Translations under genes and position numbers: made by a program | From: Neostapfia colusana | Lineage: Eukaryota > Streptophyta > Magnoliopsida > Poales > Poaceae | DNA length: 64,000 bases | NCBI GenBank assembly: GCA_030760725.1 | Contig: JASWHV010000002.1 | Location: 63,977,900 to 64,041,899, forward strand | Direction of reading: 5' to 3' | Shown: positions 47,115-59,700 of the stretch, in pieces | Position numbering within the stretch: position 1 is the first letter of the stretch | Layout: the number at the start of each line of letters is the position of its first letter | Notes under the pieces: model-generated | The model's database searches: none | Told to the model about the DNA's origin: nothing | Seen by the model: only the letters and a program-made list of their open reading frames with translations

Positions 47115-49867
47115 ATTGATATCAGTTTCCAGGTTGTCTGGTAGGTAATTTCATCTATCCAATAGATTAATTTTGTTTTTCATACCTAGAGTCCACAAAA
47201 ATACTTGTAGTTTAATTGATCTGTTCATCACTTTGTCTAAACCGCCATTGAGCCTTTGTAACTTTGTTTCAGATTGGTTTTGTTGAGTTTGTGTCCGTGG
47301 TTGAGTCGTATTGCTGGTTTAGAAAGTGTTTCTGGTTTTCGTTTGAGTTTTGCATCGTGTTGATTCATCCTTTTGAATCACGTCATCACGTCTAGATTAG
47401 ATTCATCTCTGTCCAGTTGAGTATTTCGAAGATATCTTTCTCATAAAACTCAGATTTTGGTGTTCTTCTACTTTCTGGAAAGCTTGAGAAGTTATCTACA
47501 ACTTTCATATTCATATGTTTTCCAGGAAATAGAGTTATCATGGTCAAAATTGCATTAGATCTGAATTTGTTCTTGATCTAGAATCTCTGAACAGTCTGTA
47601 TTCTGGGGGCAATATCTCCTATTGTTATGATCCAAGATAGGTATTTTAAATATTTCAATAAAAAGTGGAGATATAGATCTATAATCCTGCTGTTGTAGCT
47701 TTTTGGATTAGGGGTCTCTAAGGGTGCCTAATCGTTCTTGGAAGATTGAGCAAAAAATCTGTGACATACCAACGAGATATCTTTGATTGGTGTAAATTGT
47801 GTTCTTCTTTTGCAGCACATTCTGAAAAAAAAGGAAGACAAAGGAAAAGGGAAAGTGCATAACAGGATACAAAAGCCGCACAAAAAAGGAGAAAAAACAG
47901 AAGTGCTTGCATCCTTTGTGTCATCTGGTTTTTGTTACATGTCTTGCTAGCTTAAACTACCAGGAACACATTTAGACCAGCAACTTTGACAAGTACTTTG
48001 GACACTTATTCAACTTTACTATTCAATTTCATTGTTGTGAAATCCTTCCTACGATATAAAGTGCCTTCCAAGCTACAGTTTTCTCTCGACGTAAATTCAT
48101 ACACCTTTGCAATCATCCAATGCCCGATTGGTTCTTCACACCGGCCACCGTTTGGCACCTGCAGTGTCGGTAAGAACACTTGTAAGAGCGTGGCAAGACG
48201 CTTGAGAGTGTGTGATTCTACTTCCACTTTGCCATTATCCTTTACAGTTGATTGGGATAACATATTTTTGTTTCCTTCTATTTGCTACTAACAATGTCAG
48301 GTAAAAGCAAGAATCATGAATTGAATATTGAGATAATTGACATGATGAAGATGACGATGGAACTGGTCACTAAGAATCAAGCATCAACAATGGTCACATT
48401 AAAAAATTTGGATCACACATCAACCGATGCTTCACATGATATTCATACCACCTCCACAACTTTTTTTACAAGAAGTAATTATATCTTTCCATCTCATCCA
48501 TCTTATGATGGTTTTTGTTGCGATGAATATATTGCTTGAGAAATAGAGATTGATAAAATTTTTAGACAATGTCGTATGTGTGAAGGAAAAAGCTTAGGAA
48601 TGTTGCTAGTGCATTAATTTATTTTGAACTAACATGGTGGAAGAACATAAGTCATTTAAAAAGACCTCGAACATGGAACGATATGGAAATTCTTATGCGA
48701 GAAACTTTTGCTAATGTATCTAATTGCAAAGATAAAATACATGAACTTGATAAGAATTTTCTTGTTTTACCTCCTCCTATGCCTAACCTTTTGCAGGAAC
48801 ATGAACAAACAAATGTAGATAATGCAAAAGAGAATGTGGTGTTAAGCAACTCTTGCGAAATTCAGATCTATCAATTCATAATGCACCTCAAATTACTGCT
48901 GAAAATGAGAATAAAGGTAACGAATATCACAATACACTTGTTGAAGGTGAGAAGTTTTTGGATCTGAATTTGTCAACCAATCACGCTATTGTTGAGGAGC
49001 AAGTAGTGGAATCTTTTATTGATACACCATTGTCACATGTTGATTTTGCTACTGATCCTTGCGCTAAGAAAGAGTTGTGTGCTGAAAATTCTATTATCCC
49101 GATGCAAAAAACAAGTGAATGAAATTGAAATGTTATCACCCACTTGTGCTTAAATTAAACATTCGATTCCCATTACTCGTGAAATTGATGAGATGAAATT
49201 ATTTTCTTCTCTAAATACTTTGGGTTATATGGAATATGATGCTCTTTGTGATCTGCATACTGTTGAGAGAAGAATATTTTTAAAAACTGAATTACCTTTG
49301 TTGACAATAAATAATTTTCATGCTATAGGCAACTATGAACATAGTGGTGTGTGTATGGTGCATAAAGTTTACATGTTCAAATGAGAAGGCTCCTTTTGTG
49401 CTGCAACAACATGGTAAAGTAAATGCATGCACTAATGCTAATAATGCCTTGTCAAGTTTTTCTGGTCTTTTTTTTTCTTACAGCAGGGACACCATATAAG
49501 AGGAGCATTGTTCGCTGCAGTTGTGCATTATGTACAACGCTTATTCTATCCCCGAAGAAAGCCTCTTTACTTGACATACGAGCAAGCCGAGGACGGCCTG
49601 TCCTCAAGAAGGGGAGAATGATGTAATCGTGCACATCATCATTGCACATACAAACATGGCACGGTGTGTATTTGTTTGGGATCCTGGCTCATGTGAACAT
49701 GCACATTGATTTGATGGAGAACATCGAGATGGTGCACTATGTCGTCTACCACCTTGGCCTCCTCCTTTCATGCACACAAGAGGATTTGATGGCTTTGCAC
49801 ATTTGGACCCACACATGAGAGAAGATGAGTTTGAGTCGAGGACGACTCCAATTCAAGAGGAGGAGGA
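47115..49867 (+). other. Internal region of non-autonomous element G
   Basis: 2753 bp. A weak primer-site-like TTGATATCAG follows the 5' LTR, and AAGAGGAGGAGGA abuts the 3' LTR as polypurine tract. A decayed gag occupies about 48282-48840. I find no protease, RT, RNase H or integrase motif in any frame. The remaining stretches (47115-48280 and 48850-49850) contain no gene I can support. Confidence 0.75.
48282..48840 (+). pseudogene. gag remnant of element G
   Basis: The open frame to 48539 ends PSYDGFCCDEYIA then TGA where gypsy gag would continue with Trp. After frame breaks, ASALIYFELTWWKNISH and RPRTWNDMEILMRETFA continue the capsid. It resembles the gag of other grass gypsy elements that have a TWWxxxxH...RPxTWxDMKxLMR pattern. 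No zinc knuckle is visible. Confidence 0.7.
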
Positions 49868-50788
49868 TGATGAGGACATCACTCCTGTAGATATACATAA
49901 CCCTCCATTAAACATACAAGATGCGATCATTAGTGTTCACACACAATAATTGAATTTAGAGGTGAGCTCGTTCTTATATGTTTTATTATATGTTTTTGAG
50001 AATAAATTGCTATGTAATGAATTGATTGTGATTAAGATCCATTAAGAGGTTTAAGGAGTACTTAGAGGAAGGCTTAGGGGCGTGGAGGACCAGAAAATAT
50101 GTCCAAAGAAGATAGGGGTCGAGCCCAACTCGAAATCGAGTCCAACTCGGAGCCCAGGAGCACTTCGCACTAAAACAAATGCCCAGAATGCATATGGACT
50201 GCATTTTAGACGTTCTACATATGCACGTAAATAAGAGAGGATAACCTTTCCAATGCCAATGGTCCCATGTTAAAATTCTTCAGGAGTCGACGGAAATCGT
50301 CGAAACAAAATTGAGTTCAGAATCTGTCAGCGTGCTGCGCCACTGTATTAGGCCATTGGGCCTTGTATCAAGTACAAGTCGATTATTTTCGTGTCTTAGG
50401 GTTAGGTCATGACCCCAATACCCATTAGACGTCCTCCCACCTATAATACTCCATGGTATCCGCCAAAAACAATTGGGTTTTGCTTAGATTAATCTGTTAA
50501 ACACAGTTTCGCCGTTCATCGGTTTGTGAGACCCCAACTTAGCAATTCAGATTGCTTCTTCTTCGTTCTTGCTCGTGTTATCGGTTTCACTTGCATGGAT
50601 TAGCTTTCTTGGCAAGGTCAAGCGTGTGAAGCACGGTTGATCACCAACGGAGCGGTGGTGTAGCGATTGCAGGGGTTGTTCATGTTCTCCTTGAGAGCCT
50701 TGGATCATCAACGTCGAGATCTCCATCAATCGACTTATCCATTACCTATTGGAAGATTGAGCCTACTACTATACTCTTTTCCTCATCA
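49868..50788 (+). repeat. 3' LTR of element G
   Basis: 921 bp, same ends as the 5' LTR, and CTGTG follows at 50789-50793. The two LTRs differ at many positions, so G is older than T2. Confidence 0.95.
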
Positions 50789-50793
50789 CTGTG

Positions 50794-51004
50794 TCAATAT
50801 GATGGTAACCCTTTCATAGGAGTTGACTAGTTTGTTGGCCAATCCTTGTCGCCGGGAACTTGTTGAGTCGGGTATAGAGTTGTTTTTCTCTTTTGCACCA
50901 TATTGCTTAACGAGATTGTGGGAAACTGAATTAAACTTTCTTAAACCACTAGCCATGGTGATCTTTAACAAGCTTGGAATCGGGGTGATCTAAGCAATCA
51001 GGAG
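50794..51004 (+). repeat. LTR of element I, second piece
   Basis: It continues LTR I after G. The stretch with ATGGTAACCCTTTCATAGGA and CCTTGTCGCC matches the J LTR at 52533-52595. It stops at AGGAG, directly before the J LTR start. Confidence 0.7.
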
Positions 51005-51158
51005 TGACACCCTCATCTCTGGTTTCTGCATGTATTCATATTTCATGTAGAGAAAACATTTTAAAAGAAGTGGATCAGAGAAATTATCAAAAAGATAGCC
51101 AGTAAGAGCTGAATCCAGTTCACAGAAAGCACCGAAGACAACTTCCACGGCCCGCAGA

Positions 51159-51690
51159 CCACGTGGCGTGTTCGGAGCTCATCCCTGCGAAGTAGGGAGA
51201 GGTCCGCCGCTAAACTGACTACGTGGCAGGATCGGGGCTCATCTCCGCTAAGAGGGAGAGGTTCGACCCTGTGGGACACGTGTTGCCCCCGGAGCTAGTC
51301 ATCATGGAAATCAGAGGACCGGTCGCGCGGGATACGTGTCGATCTCGGAGCTCACCTCCGAGAGGTCCGGTTCCGTTGAACACATATCGCCACCGGAGCT
51401 TATCTCCGTGAGGCCCGTCACTGTTGGATACGTGTTAACCTTGGAGCACGTCTCCGAGGAAAGAGGGAAGGACCGGCACTAACACGTGGCGTGCGCGGAG
51501 CCACCTCCGAGTAAGAGAGGAGGTCCCGACCGCCAGGATACGTGGCGCACGCGGAGCTCACCTCCGAAGGAAAAGGGAGGTCTCGCTCGCTTGACACACG
51601 GCATAACCGGAGCTCGTCCCTGCAGAGAGGGAGAGACCAGGACCTGGTGGACACTTGGAGCCTCCGGAGCTCATCACCGAGGGGGTAACG
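51159..51690. repeat. Tandem array of about 56 bp with ACGTG motifs in U3 of LTR J
   Basis: About ten imperfect units (48-60 bp), most beginning ACGTGGC or ACGTGT and containing CGGAGCTCACCTCCGA. The palindrome CACGTG occurs at 51160, 51277 and 51483. ACGTGGC is the core of plant G-box/ABRE elements, so the array may act as an enhancer. It lies upstream of the TATA box. Confidence 0.85.
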
Positions 51691-51867
51691 AGTTCTAGGA
51701 GCGGTTTTTGGATTCTGTACACGTAGAAATACCGGAAAAGAAACGGACCTGAATTCCACAATGATACCGCACCAAATAACCTAAAGATAAGTTGTAAGAT
51801 TCAACGACAAATTTGAACAGGACTCTTATTCGGGGTACAATCGGATTAGGACTCTTCTCTTCCCGAT

Positions 51868-51875
51868 TATAAATA
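51868..51875 (+). promoter_or_regulatory. TATA box of LTR J
   Basis: TATAAATA about 180 bp after the array. Confidence 0.7.
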
Positions 51876-52364
51876 GAACCCATAACCTCTGGCCGAAACC
51901 ACAAACCTCTTTTCCAACTCCTAAGCTGATGACTTAGAGCCCTAGTCCCAACCCGCCGAGTAAACCATCGCCGGAGTGCTGCAAGGAAGATCGCCAGAGG
52001 AAAGCCCAAAGATCTGAGGAGGACCTCAAGACCGAGAAGAACGTAAGGTAGGTCTCCAATACCACCTTACGATATCGTTGTGTTTTCTTTGCATCTGTCC
52101 TTTGAATCCTTTCGAACAGAAGCCTTCTCGTGGACAGATCACTTGATGATCAGGTTGATCTAAAGACAAGATCATCGCCACGTCCACCTTTGATCCGAAC
52201 ACCTCTATTCATCATAAAATCCATGCAAGCCATGCAAGAACATGTACAAACCAATCTAATAAAACTAATCATAGGATAGCATGCATATGCATCACCGCAT
52301 CTAGTTTAAGGTTTGTGCATGATATTGATTGCTGTGAATCTTGTATGCACGTAATCCTACATAG

Positions 52365-52448
52365 CAGGACAAGCACAGGGAGCTGTCTACGACGAGCTGC
52401 AGCAACAAGATTTTGAGATCCAAGAACAACCGGAACCGCAAGAACAAG
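52365..52448 (+). other. Conserved Gln/Glu exon in LTR J
   Basis: 84 nt after CATAG, 27 open codons (VYDELQQQDFEIQEQPEPQE in its centre), ending at CAAG|GCAAGTG. Its closest match is the C exon, with many replacements but the same length and phase. The terminal exon is missing because LTR J is cut at 52809 by element D. Confidence 0.42.
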
Positions 52449-52809
52449 GCAAGTGCTCCTTGACCATATTGATCTTGTGTTTTGGGTAAAACTGATTTGT
52501 TTTGCGAAAAGGTGTGTGTGCTGAGTCAATCATGATGGGAAACCCTTTTATAGGAGTTTACTATTTTTGGTTAAACCACCCTTGTCGCCAGGGAAGTTTA
52601 TGAGTCGAGTATGGTTTTTGTTTTATGCTTCGCTGAGTCCATGGGATTGGGAAGCGAGATAGATGTGTGTAGCTAACTGCACTCGTAATGATATGAGAAA
52701 CTGATGATGTTAATGAACATGGATCGGAGGGAGATCTAGGCAAGCCTGGGTTCGTGAATGAGGTAGCATGAGATGGTGGTTTACTTGCCATAGATCTAAG
52801 GACCGGTTC

Positions 52810-55800
52810 TGATGGGACCCCGCTGTCCCGATCATGTCACGGGGTCGGGGCACCTTGCCCGGGAATCGCATTGGGTGGTGCCGTGTTATGCGGCACCGAA
52901 CAACACACATATAAGAAACCCTGTATTACATAAATCAAAAGCGGAAGCTTACAACTGTTCTTTGTAAATACTTTGCATAAAGTAGCTACAGCGGAAGTCT
53001 ATAAACAGCTCACGTCAAATATCTAAGAAGCACTCGAGAAGAGGTCCAGCCCGTGGACTCCTCTCGCTAGCAACATGAAGACACCGCAGCGGCTAGGTTC
53101 TCCAAGTGTGACATGACTCGGAAGTTCCCGAGCCTCACCGGACAACCTTCTTTATAGCGTCGAGGTTTACCTGCAAAACCACTTATATAGCAAGAGTGAG
53201 CATAAAGGCTCAGCAAGACTTAACCGTCTCTCCTAAGACATGAAACTCTAGATGAAAGTAACCTAAGACTTAAGCCTGTCATTTGCGAAAAGACTCGCCT
53301 ACGAGTTCATCCTTAACTTTCAGATTTTAGCCATAATAATAGTGACCTTGCGCCCAGCAACATTGGAACTTCACGATCAAACAAGAACGCTTCATTCCAA
53401 TGTTACTTGTCCCAAGGTGAAAAATAAATTTAGTTTGCTCTATCTCTACTTCAAACAGGGTTTTCATGCAACTTAATATAATCATAGCAGCAGTTATACT
53501 TTTGCAAACTGTTTCCACACAAGTTGATTACTACGTCACAACATGGGAGCAAGCGGTACTCAATAACCGCGAGGGACGGTGATTCGAATCAAACACTACC
53601 CGGATAACTCGACACATACGCCCGCCTCTGAAGACCCAACTCTGGCGTCCTTCATTACGTCATATGTGGCAACCTTTCTCAGGACACTAAACTGTAGAAC
53701 AGGTCGCGCCGTCTCGGGCTCATAGGTCTTCATTACATCGTTTCCTGGTTCCCATATATCATTAAGCATCTGGTACACAACTCAATACTTGCTCCTGGAC
53801 GCGGCACACGCATCGGTCCTTAACCGACACAGGCAGAGCTACTCGACCAAGACCTCGTCCTGTCGCTGCCTAACCCCTTGACCTCAGGGTTCATGTTTGG
53901 TTATGCAAATGGAGTATAGAACATCCTTGACCTAATGCACGTACAAACTTTGACCCATAGTAGTGAACAAATGAAAAACTTTATAAAATAGCTTAAATGC
54001 AAACCGGGGCTTGCCTTGGTTTTGCAGGTGACTAAAGTCAGAGATGTATGAAGTTAGTTTCTGCTTCCTTGAAGCTGAATCACTGCCTTCTTGCTTCTTG
54101 ATCCAAGCTCAACTCCTAATTCACTTTCCACGTCTAATCACTACATGTTATGAATATGTATACATGTTTAATTATAAATTTTTGCTAACCAGTGCTAAAA
54201 ACAAGTTTAAAACTGGAACTCTGTTCAAGAATTTAAAAGGACACTGGGGTGGTGGTTTGGGTGTGTGTTTAAGCACTATCCTCAAGTGAGAAGTGAGGTT
54301 CATCACTTGGGTGGTGATCACCTAATTGGTTGAACAGAACACTGCTGATCCAGGGCTCCAATGGATCTGGAAATTTTCTTGTGAGTTCCTTGTCACAAGA
54401 AAGTCCTCTGGACCAAAATTCAGAATATTTCACTGAGTAGATTACCCAGAACAATTCCCTAAGCATTTAGGCAACAATGAATAAATTCTGAATAAACTTG
54501 CAATTTCATGCAAATCCAAGTGAGCTCAGAGGGTATGCCTGAATTTTCCTAGGATTTTTGGAGCTAAGGAATGCCCAGAACTGAATTTCCAAGTTTTGGA
54601 AATTCTCTGAAATTGTTTCTGTACTCATTTGAATACAGAAACTTGAAATCAGAATTACCCTCTCTAAATCAACTCCAAATGAGCTGAATCTTTTACAGGT
54701 GTCTTCTAATATCTTAAAGAATATCCTGACAAAATTTGGGGATTTTTGGACGAACCAAACTCCCTCTAAAATTCTTTTGCTGAAAAGATTTAAAGAATTC
54801 TCCAGAATTTTCCATTGGTGTTCAAGCAAATTGAGTTGCTTATTTGGATAGAGTTTTTCATCCTGAATCGAACCCAATTTGAATCATTAAATTTGGAGAT
54901 TCCAAGCAAAAGTTATGAGGTTCTAAAGTTTGAACTAAATCTGGAATTCAAATTAATTCGGGAAATGTTCAAACTCTGACTGTGGGTCCATCGTACACGT
55001 GTCAGCCGCTGGGACTGAGCCACATGGGACCACAGGACATTTCCCGCGTTGTCACAGACTGATCCGAGGCCACAGAGGATCCGCACCTTTAACTTCAGCC
55101 GCTGACGAGTGGGGCCGAAAGGGGGTCTTCTTCTTGCTCCCGCTCCCGCGCCTCCCCCTCGCCGCCGCTCCTCTGGAGCTCGCCGGACCCGGCTTTCCGG
55201 CCGCCTCTCGGCCGGAGACTCACCGCTTGTGAGTTTCGGAGGTCGGGAAGCACGTCTACGGGGTTGGATCGGGCTGCAGGTGGCCGGAAGTAGGCCGGCA
55301 ACGCGCCCACCCTTCGGTACAGCTTCGGCGCCGTGGCCCGAGCATACTAACCCGCCAACGGCTCGGGGAAATTTCTCTAAAGCATCAGTGAAGGTCAGGC
55401 TACATCGGCATGGCCTCAACCTGGCTCGGAAACGACAGCAACCCGGTTGTCACCGTGCACCCACGCGTTCCCGCCATGATCGCCGCTCGGAAAATTCAAA
55501 TTGGTCTGCTAACACGGGGTTTCAAGCCAGGATTGGGGAGGGGATCGGGTCGCCCTCGAGTCTAGATCCTTTGAGCACCGTTTAGTGACCTAAAGACGAG
55601 AAGGGTGTGAGGATTTTGAGAACTCATACCGGAACATCGTTCTGCGGCCGCCGGCAAAGTTTTTCCGAATTCTCGCTCGGTGGTTCACGGCTTGCCTTGC
55701 GGTTTGGGTGGAAGCAGCAGGGCTCACCGGCGCGTCCGGGGATGTCCTCGCTTGGGCGTGACAGGGCCTGGTGTAGGCTGTCCACGAGCGCCCAAACCGC

Positions 55801-56707
55801 TGTGAGGTTAGGTCGCCGTGCGGAGCGCTGTATTCTCGGTGCAGGGGAGCTTGGCTAGCCTGGGGTGAGCAGAGAAGGTAGGTAAGGGTCACCTCAGTGC
55901 TACTGGTGCAGCTCGGGGAGCTCAGTGGCTCGAGTTTGGCCGTCTCCGTTCAAGTTTTCAGAGATGGCGGCGAGCGGCTGGTTCCGGTTCTCTTACCGCG
56001 CGAGGGAACGAGCTGAGCCCGAGTGAAGTCGGTTGGCGGCAGAGGATCACGCTGAGACGTGAGGGAGACACCAGGAGGTCGCCAGCACGAGGGAAGGGCG
56101 TGAGGAGGTGTCCCGATCAACACTCGGTGTCATCCGGAGCTCGCTCGGCAGTTCGGTTGAACCGATAACAGGTGGCTGAAAACTTAGGCAGTAAGTTTTG
56201 ATCTCCCCTCTCAATGACAAATGGGGCCCACAACTCCTCTCTGCCCCAAAAGATCTCCAATTTTTGGCATAGTGCAAATTCAGCCATGTGGAACTCAAAT
56301 TCATAATTTATTGGGCACTTTGACAAGTTGTTCCTCAGTTTCAAATTTGACTTCAAATTTGGATGAAATTTGCAAGTCCCTTTGATATACATATCACAAC
56401 ACCTCCCAAAATTGCTCAAAATTTTCCTCCTTCACAATTTGAACCTGGAGATTTGAATATGCCCTCTGATCTTTCAGTTGGTCATTGCAACTACCACTTC
56501 TTAAACAACAGTTTGAATTTTTCCTCTTTGAAAATGGCCCTCCTATCTTTGGAGTGAGCCTGATAGTTTAAACTGAGTTTAAAGTCATATTGCTCATGCC
56601 AACATTTTCATGAGTAAACAAAAGTTTTTGTAAGTCCCATTTCTTGTATATAAACTCAACTTTATTCAAGCTCAAGTTTTCTATTCACAAGTTTTGGGAC
56701 TTTTACA
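52810..56707 (-). repeat. 3' LTR of element D
   Basis: Plus strand TGATGGGACCCC to GGGACTTTTACA. The right border is fixed by a polypurine tract and the left border by the point where homology with other J-like LTRs stops. The hairpin TGAGC-ATAAAG-GCTCA on the plus strand is at 53197-53212 and a GC donor AAG|GCAAGC is near 54017. The conserved exons are not recognisable in frame. It is clearly different from the other LTR of D at 63063. Confidence 0.85.
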
Positions 56708-56720
56708 TTCCTCCCCCCTT
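56708..56720 (-). other. Polypurine tract of element D
   Basis: Minus strand AAGGGGGGAGGAA abuts the 3' LTR. Confidence 0.9.
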
Positions 56721-56772
56721 AAAAAGAATCTCGTCCCGAGATTCATGATTAAGGACAACGTGGAGAGGACAA

Positions 56773-59700
56773 CTACCCAACATAAGCCTCTAACAACTCC
56801 GGATGATTGTGTTGCAAATACTCCTCGCTTTCCCACGTAGCTTCATCGGACGTGTGATTTTCCCATAGCACCTTGAAAAATTGCAGCGTCCGGTTTCTGG
56901 TCTCGCGAGTCTTTTCATCAATTATCCGGGTTGGACGTTCAACATAAGTGAGGTCCGGCTTCAAATCTGCTATGTCTCCCATGAGAATTCCTGTTGGAAC
57001 TTTCAAACACTTCCGCAACTGAGATATGTGGAAGACATTATGAACTCCGGCTAAGGCTGCCGGCAGCTCCAAACGGTATGCCACGGGTCCACACCTTTCA
57101 ATGATGATGAAGGGACCGATAAAACGTGAAGCCAATTTTCCCTTCACTCCGAATTGGTGAATGCCCTTCATAGGAGATATGCGGAGGTATACGTGGTCCC
57201 CAACTTGGAAGTTCAGAGGACGACGTCTCTTATCTGCACAGCTCTTTTTCCTGGACTGATCGGCTTTAACATTTGCTTGAATAAGTCTTACCCGCTCTTC
57301 TGCTTCATTTACGTGATCAATCCCGTAAATCACTCTCTCGCCAGATTCACACCAGTTCAAGGGTGTGCGGCACTTCCAGCCATAGAGAGCTTCATAATGT
57401 GCCATTTTTATGCTCGTTTGATAACCGTTGTTATACGAGAATTCCGCCAACGGTAAGTGATCATCCCAGCTCTTACCGTGGTGGATGGCACACGCCCTTA
57501 GCATATCTTCAAGGATTTGATTCACCCTCTCAGTTTGTCCATCGGTTTGAGGGTGATACGCGGAGCTTCGAATCAATTTGGTTCCCAAGGATGCATGTAG
57601 TTGTTCCCAGAAACGGGATACGAACAGCGATCCTCTGTCGGAGACAATTGTACGGGGAACTCCATGCAAGCATATGATTCGTGCTATGTACAACTCTGCA
57701 TATTGCTTGGCGCTGTAGTTGGTATGCACCGGAATGAAACGTGCCGATTTGGTTAATCGGTCAACGATTACCCAAATTGAATCATGGCGGTGAGAGGTCA
57801 TCGGCAACCCAACGATGAAATCCATACTCAAGTCTTCCCACTTCCATGCCAGTATTTGTAGCGGTTGCAGCAGGCCCGACTTCTTTACGTGCTCGGCCTT
57901 AATTCTTCGACACATATCACATTCTGAAACATATTTTGCAACTTCACGTTTCATACGTGTCCACCAAAACTTCTTCCGGAGGTCTTGGTACATTTTATTG
58001 CTGCCCGGGTGAATAGAAAATTTGGATAAGTGAGCCTCATCCAAAATTTTCTTCCGCAGCCTCATATCACGGGGTACGACTATCCGGTCCTTTTGCCATA
58101 GGGTGTCTTCATCATCTAACTGGAAACATTTCATCTCCCCGTTCTTCAACCTCCTTTTGATATGAGCCATGCCCTTGTCTTTCTTTTGAGCTTCCATAAT
58201 CTCCTCTCTTATTGTGGGTATGAGAGCTAGATTATGTAGAGTTCCATATGGAACCAAGTAGAGGCTTGGCTCTTCCTCTTCTATCGGCGCAATGGTCAAG
58301 TTATGAATATGAGCTTCCAGCTGAGTGCATCAGCAACCACATTTGCCTTGCCCGGATGATAATGAATTTCAATCTCATAGTCCTTGATCAGTTCCAGCCA
58401 TCGCCGTTGTCGCATATTAAACTCTTTTTGAGTGAATATGTACTTCAAATTTTTGTGGTCGGAGTAGAGATGAACCAGATTTCCCAATAGGTAATGTCTC
58501 CACATCTTCAAAGCTAATACCACGGCAGCGAGTTCGAGATCATGAGTTCGGTAATGTTGCTCATGATTCCGTAATTGCCGTGATCCATATGCGACCATAC
58601 GTCCTCCTTGCATTAGTACGCAACCAAGCCCGATGCCGGACGCATCACAATAAACATCAAAAGGCTTGGTTGTATCCGGTTGAGCTAGAACCGGAGCTGT
58701 TGTGAGGTGTTTCACCAATGCTTGAAAAGCTTCCTCACATGACTTGCTCCAATCATATTTGATACCCTTTTTCAGTAGCTCAGTCATAGGTTTGGAGATT
58801 TTTGAGAAGCTCGGGATGAACCTCCGATAATATCCCGCCAAACCCAAGAAGCTACGAACTTCATGGACTGATGTTGGAGACTTCCACTTCAGCACTTGTT
58901 CAATCTTGCTTGGATCAACAGCAATGCTTTCTTCTGAAATAATGTGCCCAAGAAATGGCACTTGGTTGATCCAGAATTCACATTTACTAAACTTTGCATA
59001 GAGCTTGTGATCTCTCAAGTGTTGAAGCACAATATGCAAATGTTTAGCGTGTTCCTCTTCATATTTGGAATAGACCAAGATGTCGTCGATGAACACCACG
59101 ATGAACTGATCCAGCTCCGGCATGAACACCGAGTTTATAAGAAACATAAAGTGAGCCGGAGTATTGGTCAACCAAAATGACATGACAAGATACTCATAGA
59201 GGCCATATCTTGTCGAGAATGCTGTTTTTGGGATACCTTCCGCTCGAATCTTGATTTGATGATATCCTGACCTTAAGTCCATCTTAGAGAAGACTTTAGC
59301 ACTCACTAGCTGATCGAAGAGGATATCAATTCTTGGTAGTGGATACTTGTTCTTTATCGTCACAGCATTCAAAGGACGATAATCGACGCATAGCCTCAGC
59401 GTCTCATCCTTATTCTTCACAAATAAAGCTGAGCAACCCCACGGTGATGAACTTGGACGAATAAACCCCTTGTCCATCAGATCCTTGAGTTGCTCCTTCA
59501 GCTCAGCTAATTCATTCGGAGCCATTTTATATGGTCTCCGAGAGATCGGCGTGGTTCTCGGTATCAACTCTATTTTGAATTCCACCTCGCGCTCAGGTGG
59601 TAAGCCTGGAAGATCTTCGGGAAACACGTCCGGATATTCACAGACTACCGGAATGTCTTCTAACTTGTACGCCTCGGCATTACATACTTCCGGGTCTTTG

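Larger units (their letters stand above)
51005..52809 (+). repeat. LTR of element J, truncated on the right
   Basis: It starts TGACACCCTC, like the C LTR start. It holds a GC-rich tandem array (51159-51690), a TATA box (51868-51875), a GT donor region near 52047 and the conserved exon (52365-52448). It follows the C and T families up to GACCGGTTC at 52809 and then changes to the D LTR, so D is inserted in it. Confidence 0.8.

Noticed and set aside
52810..52840. D left border at 52835 (TGTCACGGGG)
   Set aside because: Homology of LTR J with its relatives stops at 52809 and TGATGGGACCCC at 52810 aligns with TGACACGACCCC of the partner end, so 52810 fits better.
53150..54140. Intact LTR ORF in the left LTR of D
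   Set aside because: Hairpin, acceptor and GC donor are visible, but the first exon has stops in the expected phase and the last exon does not show the acidic composition, so I did not call it.
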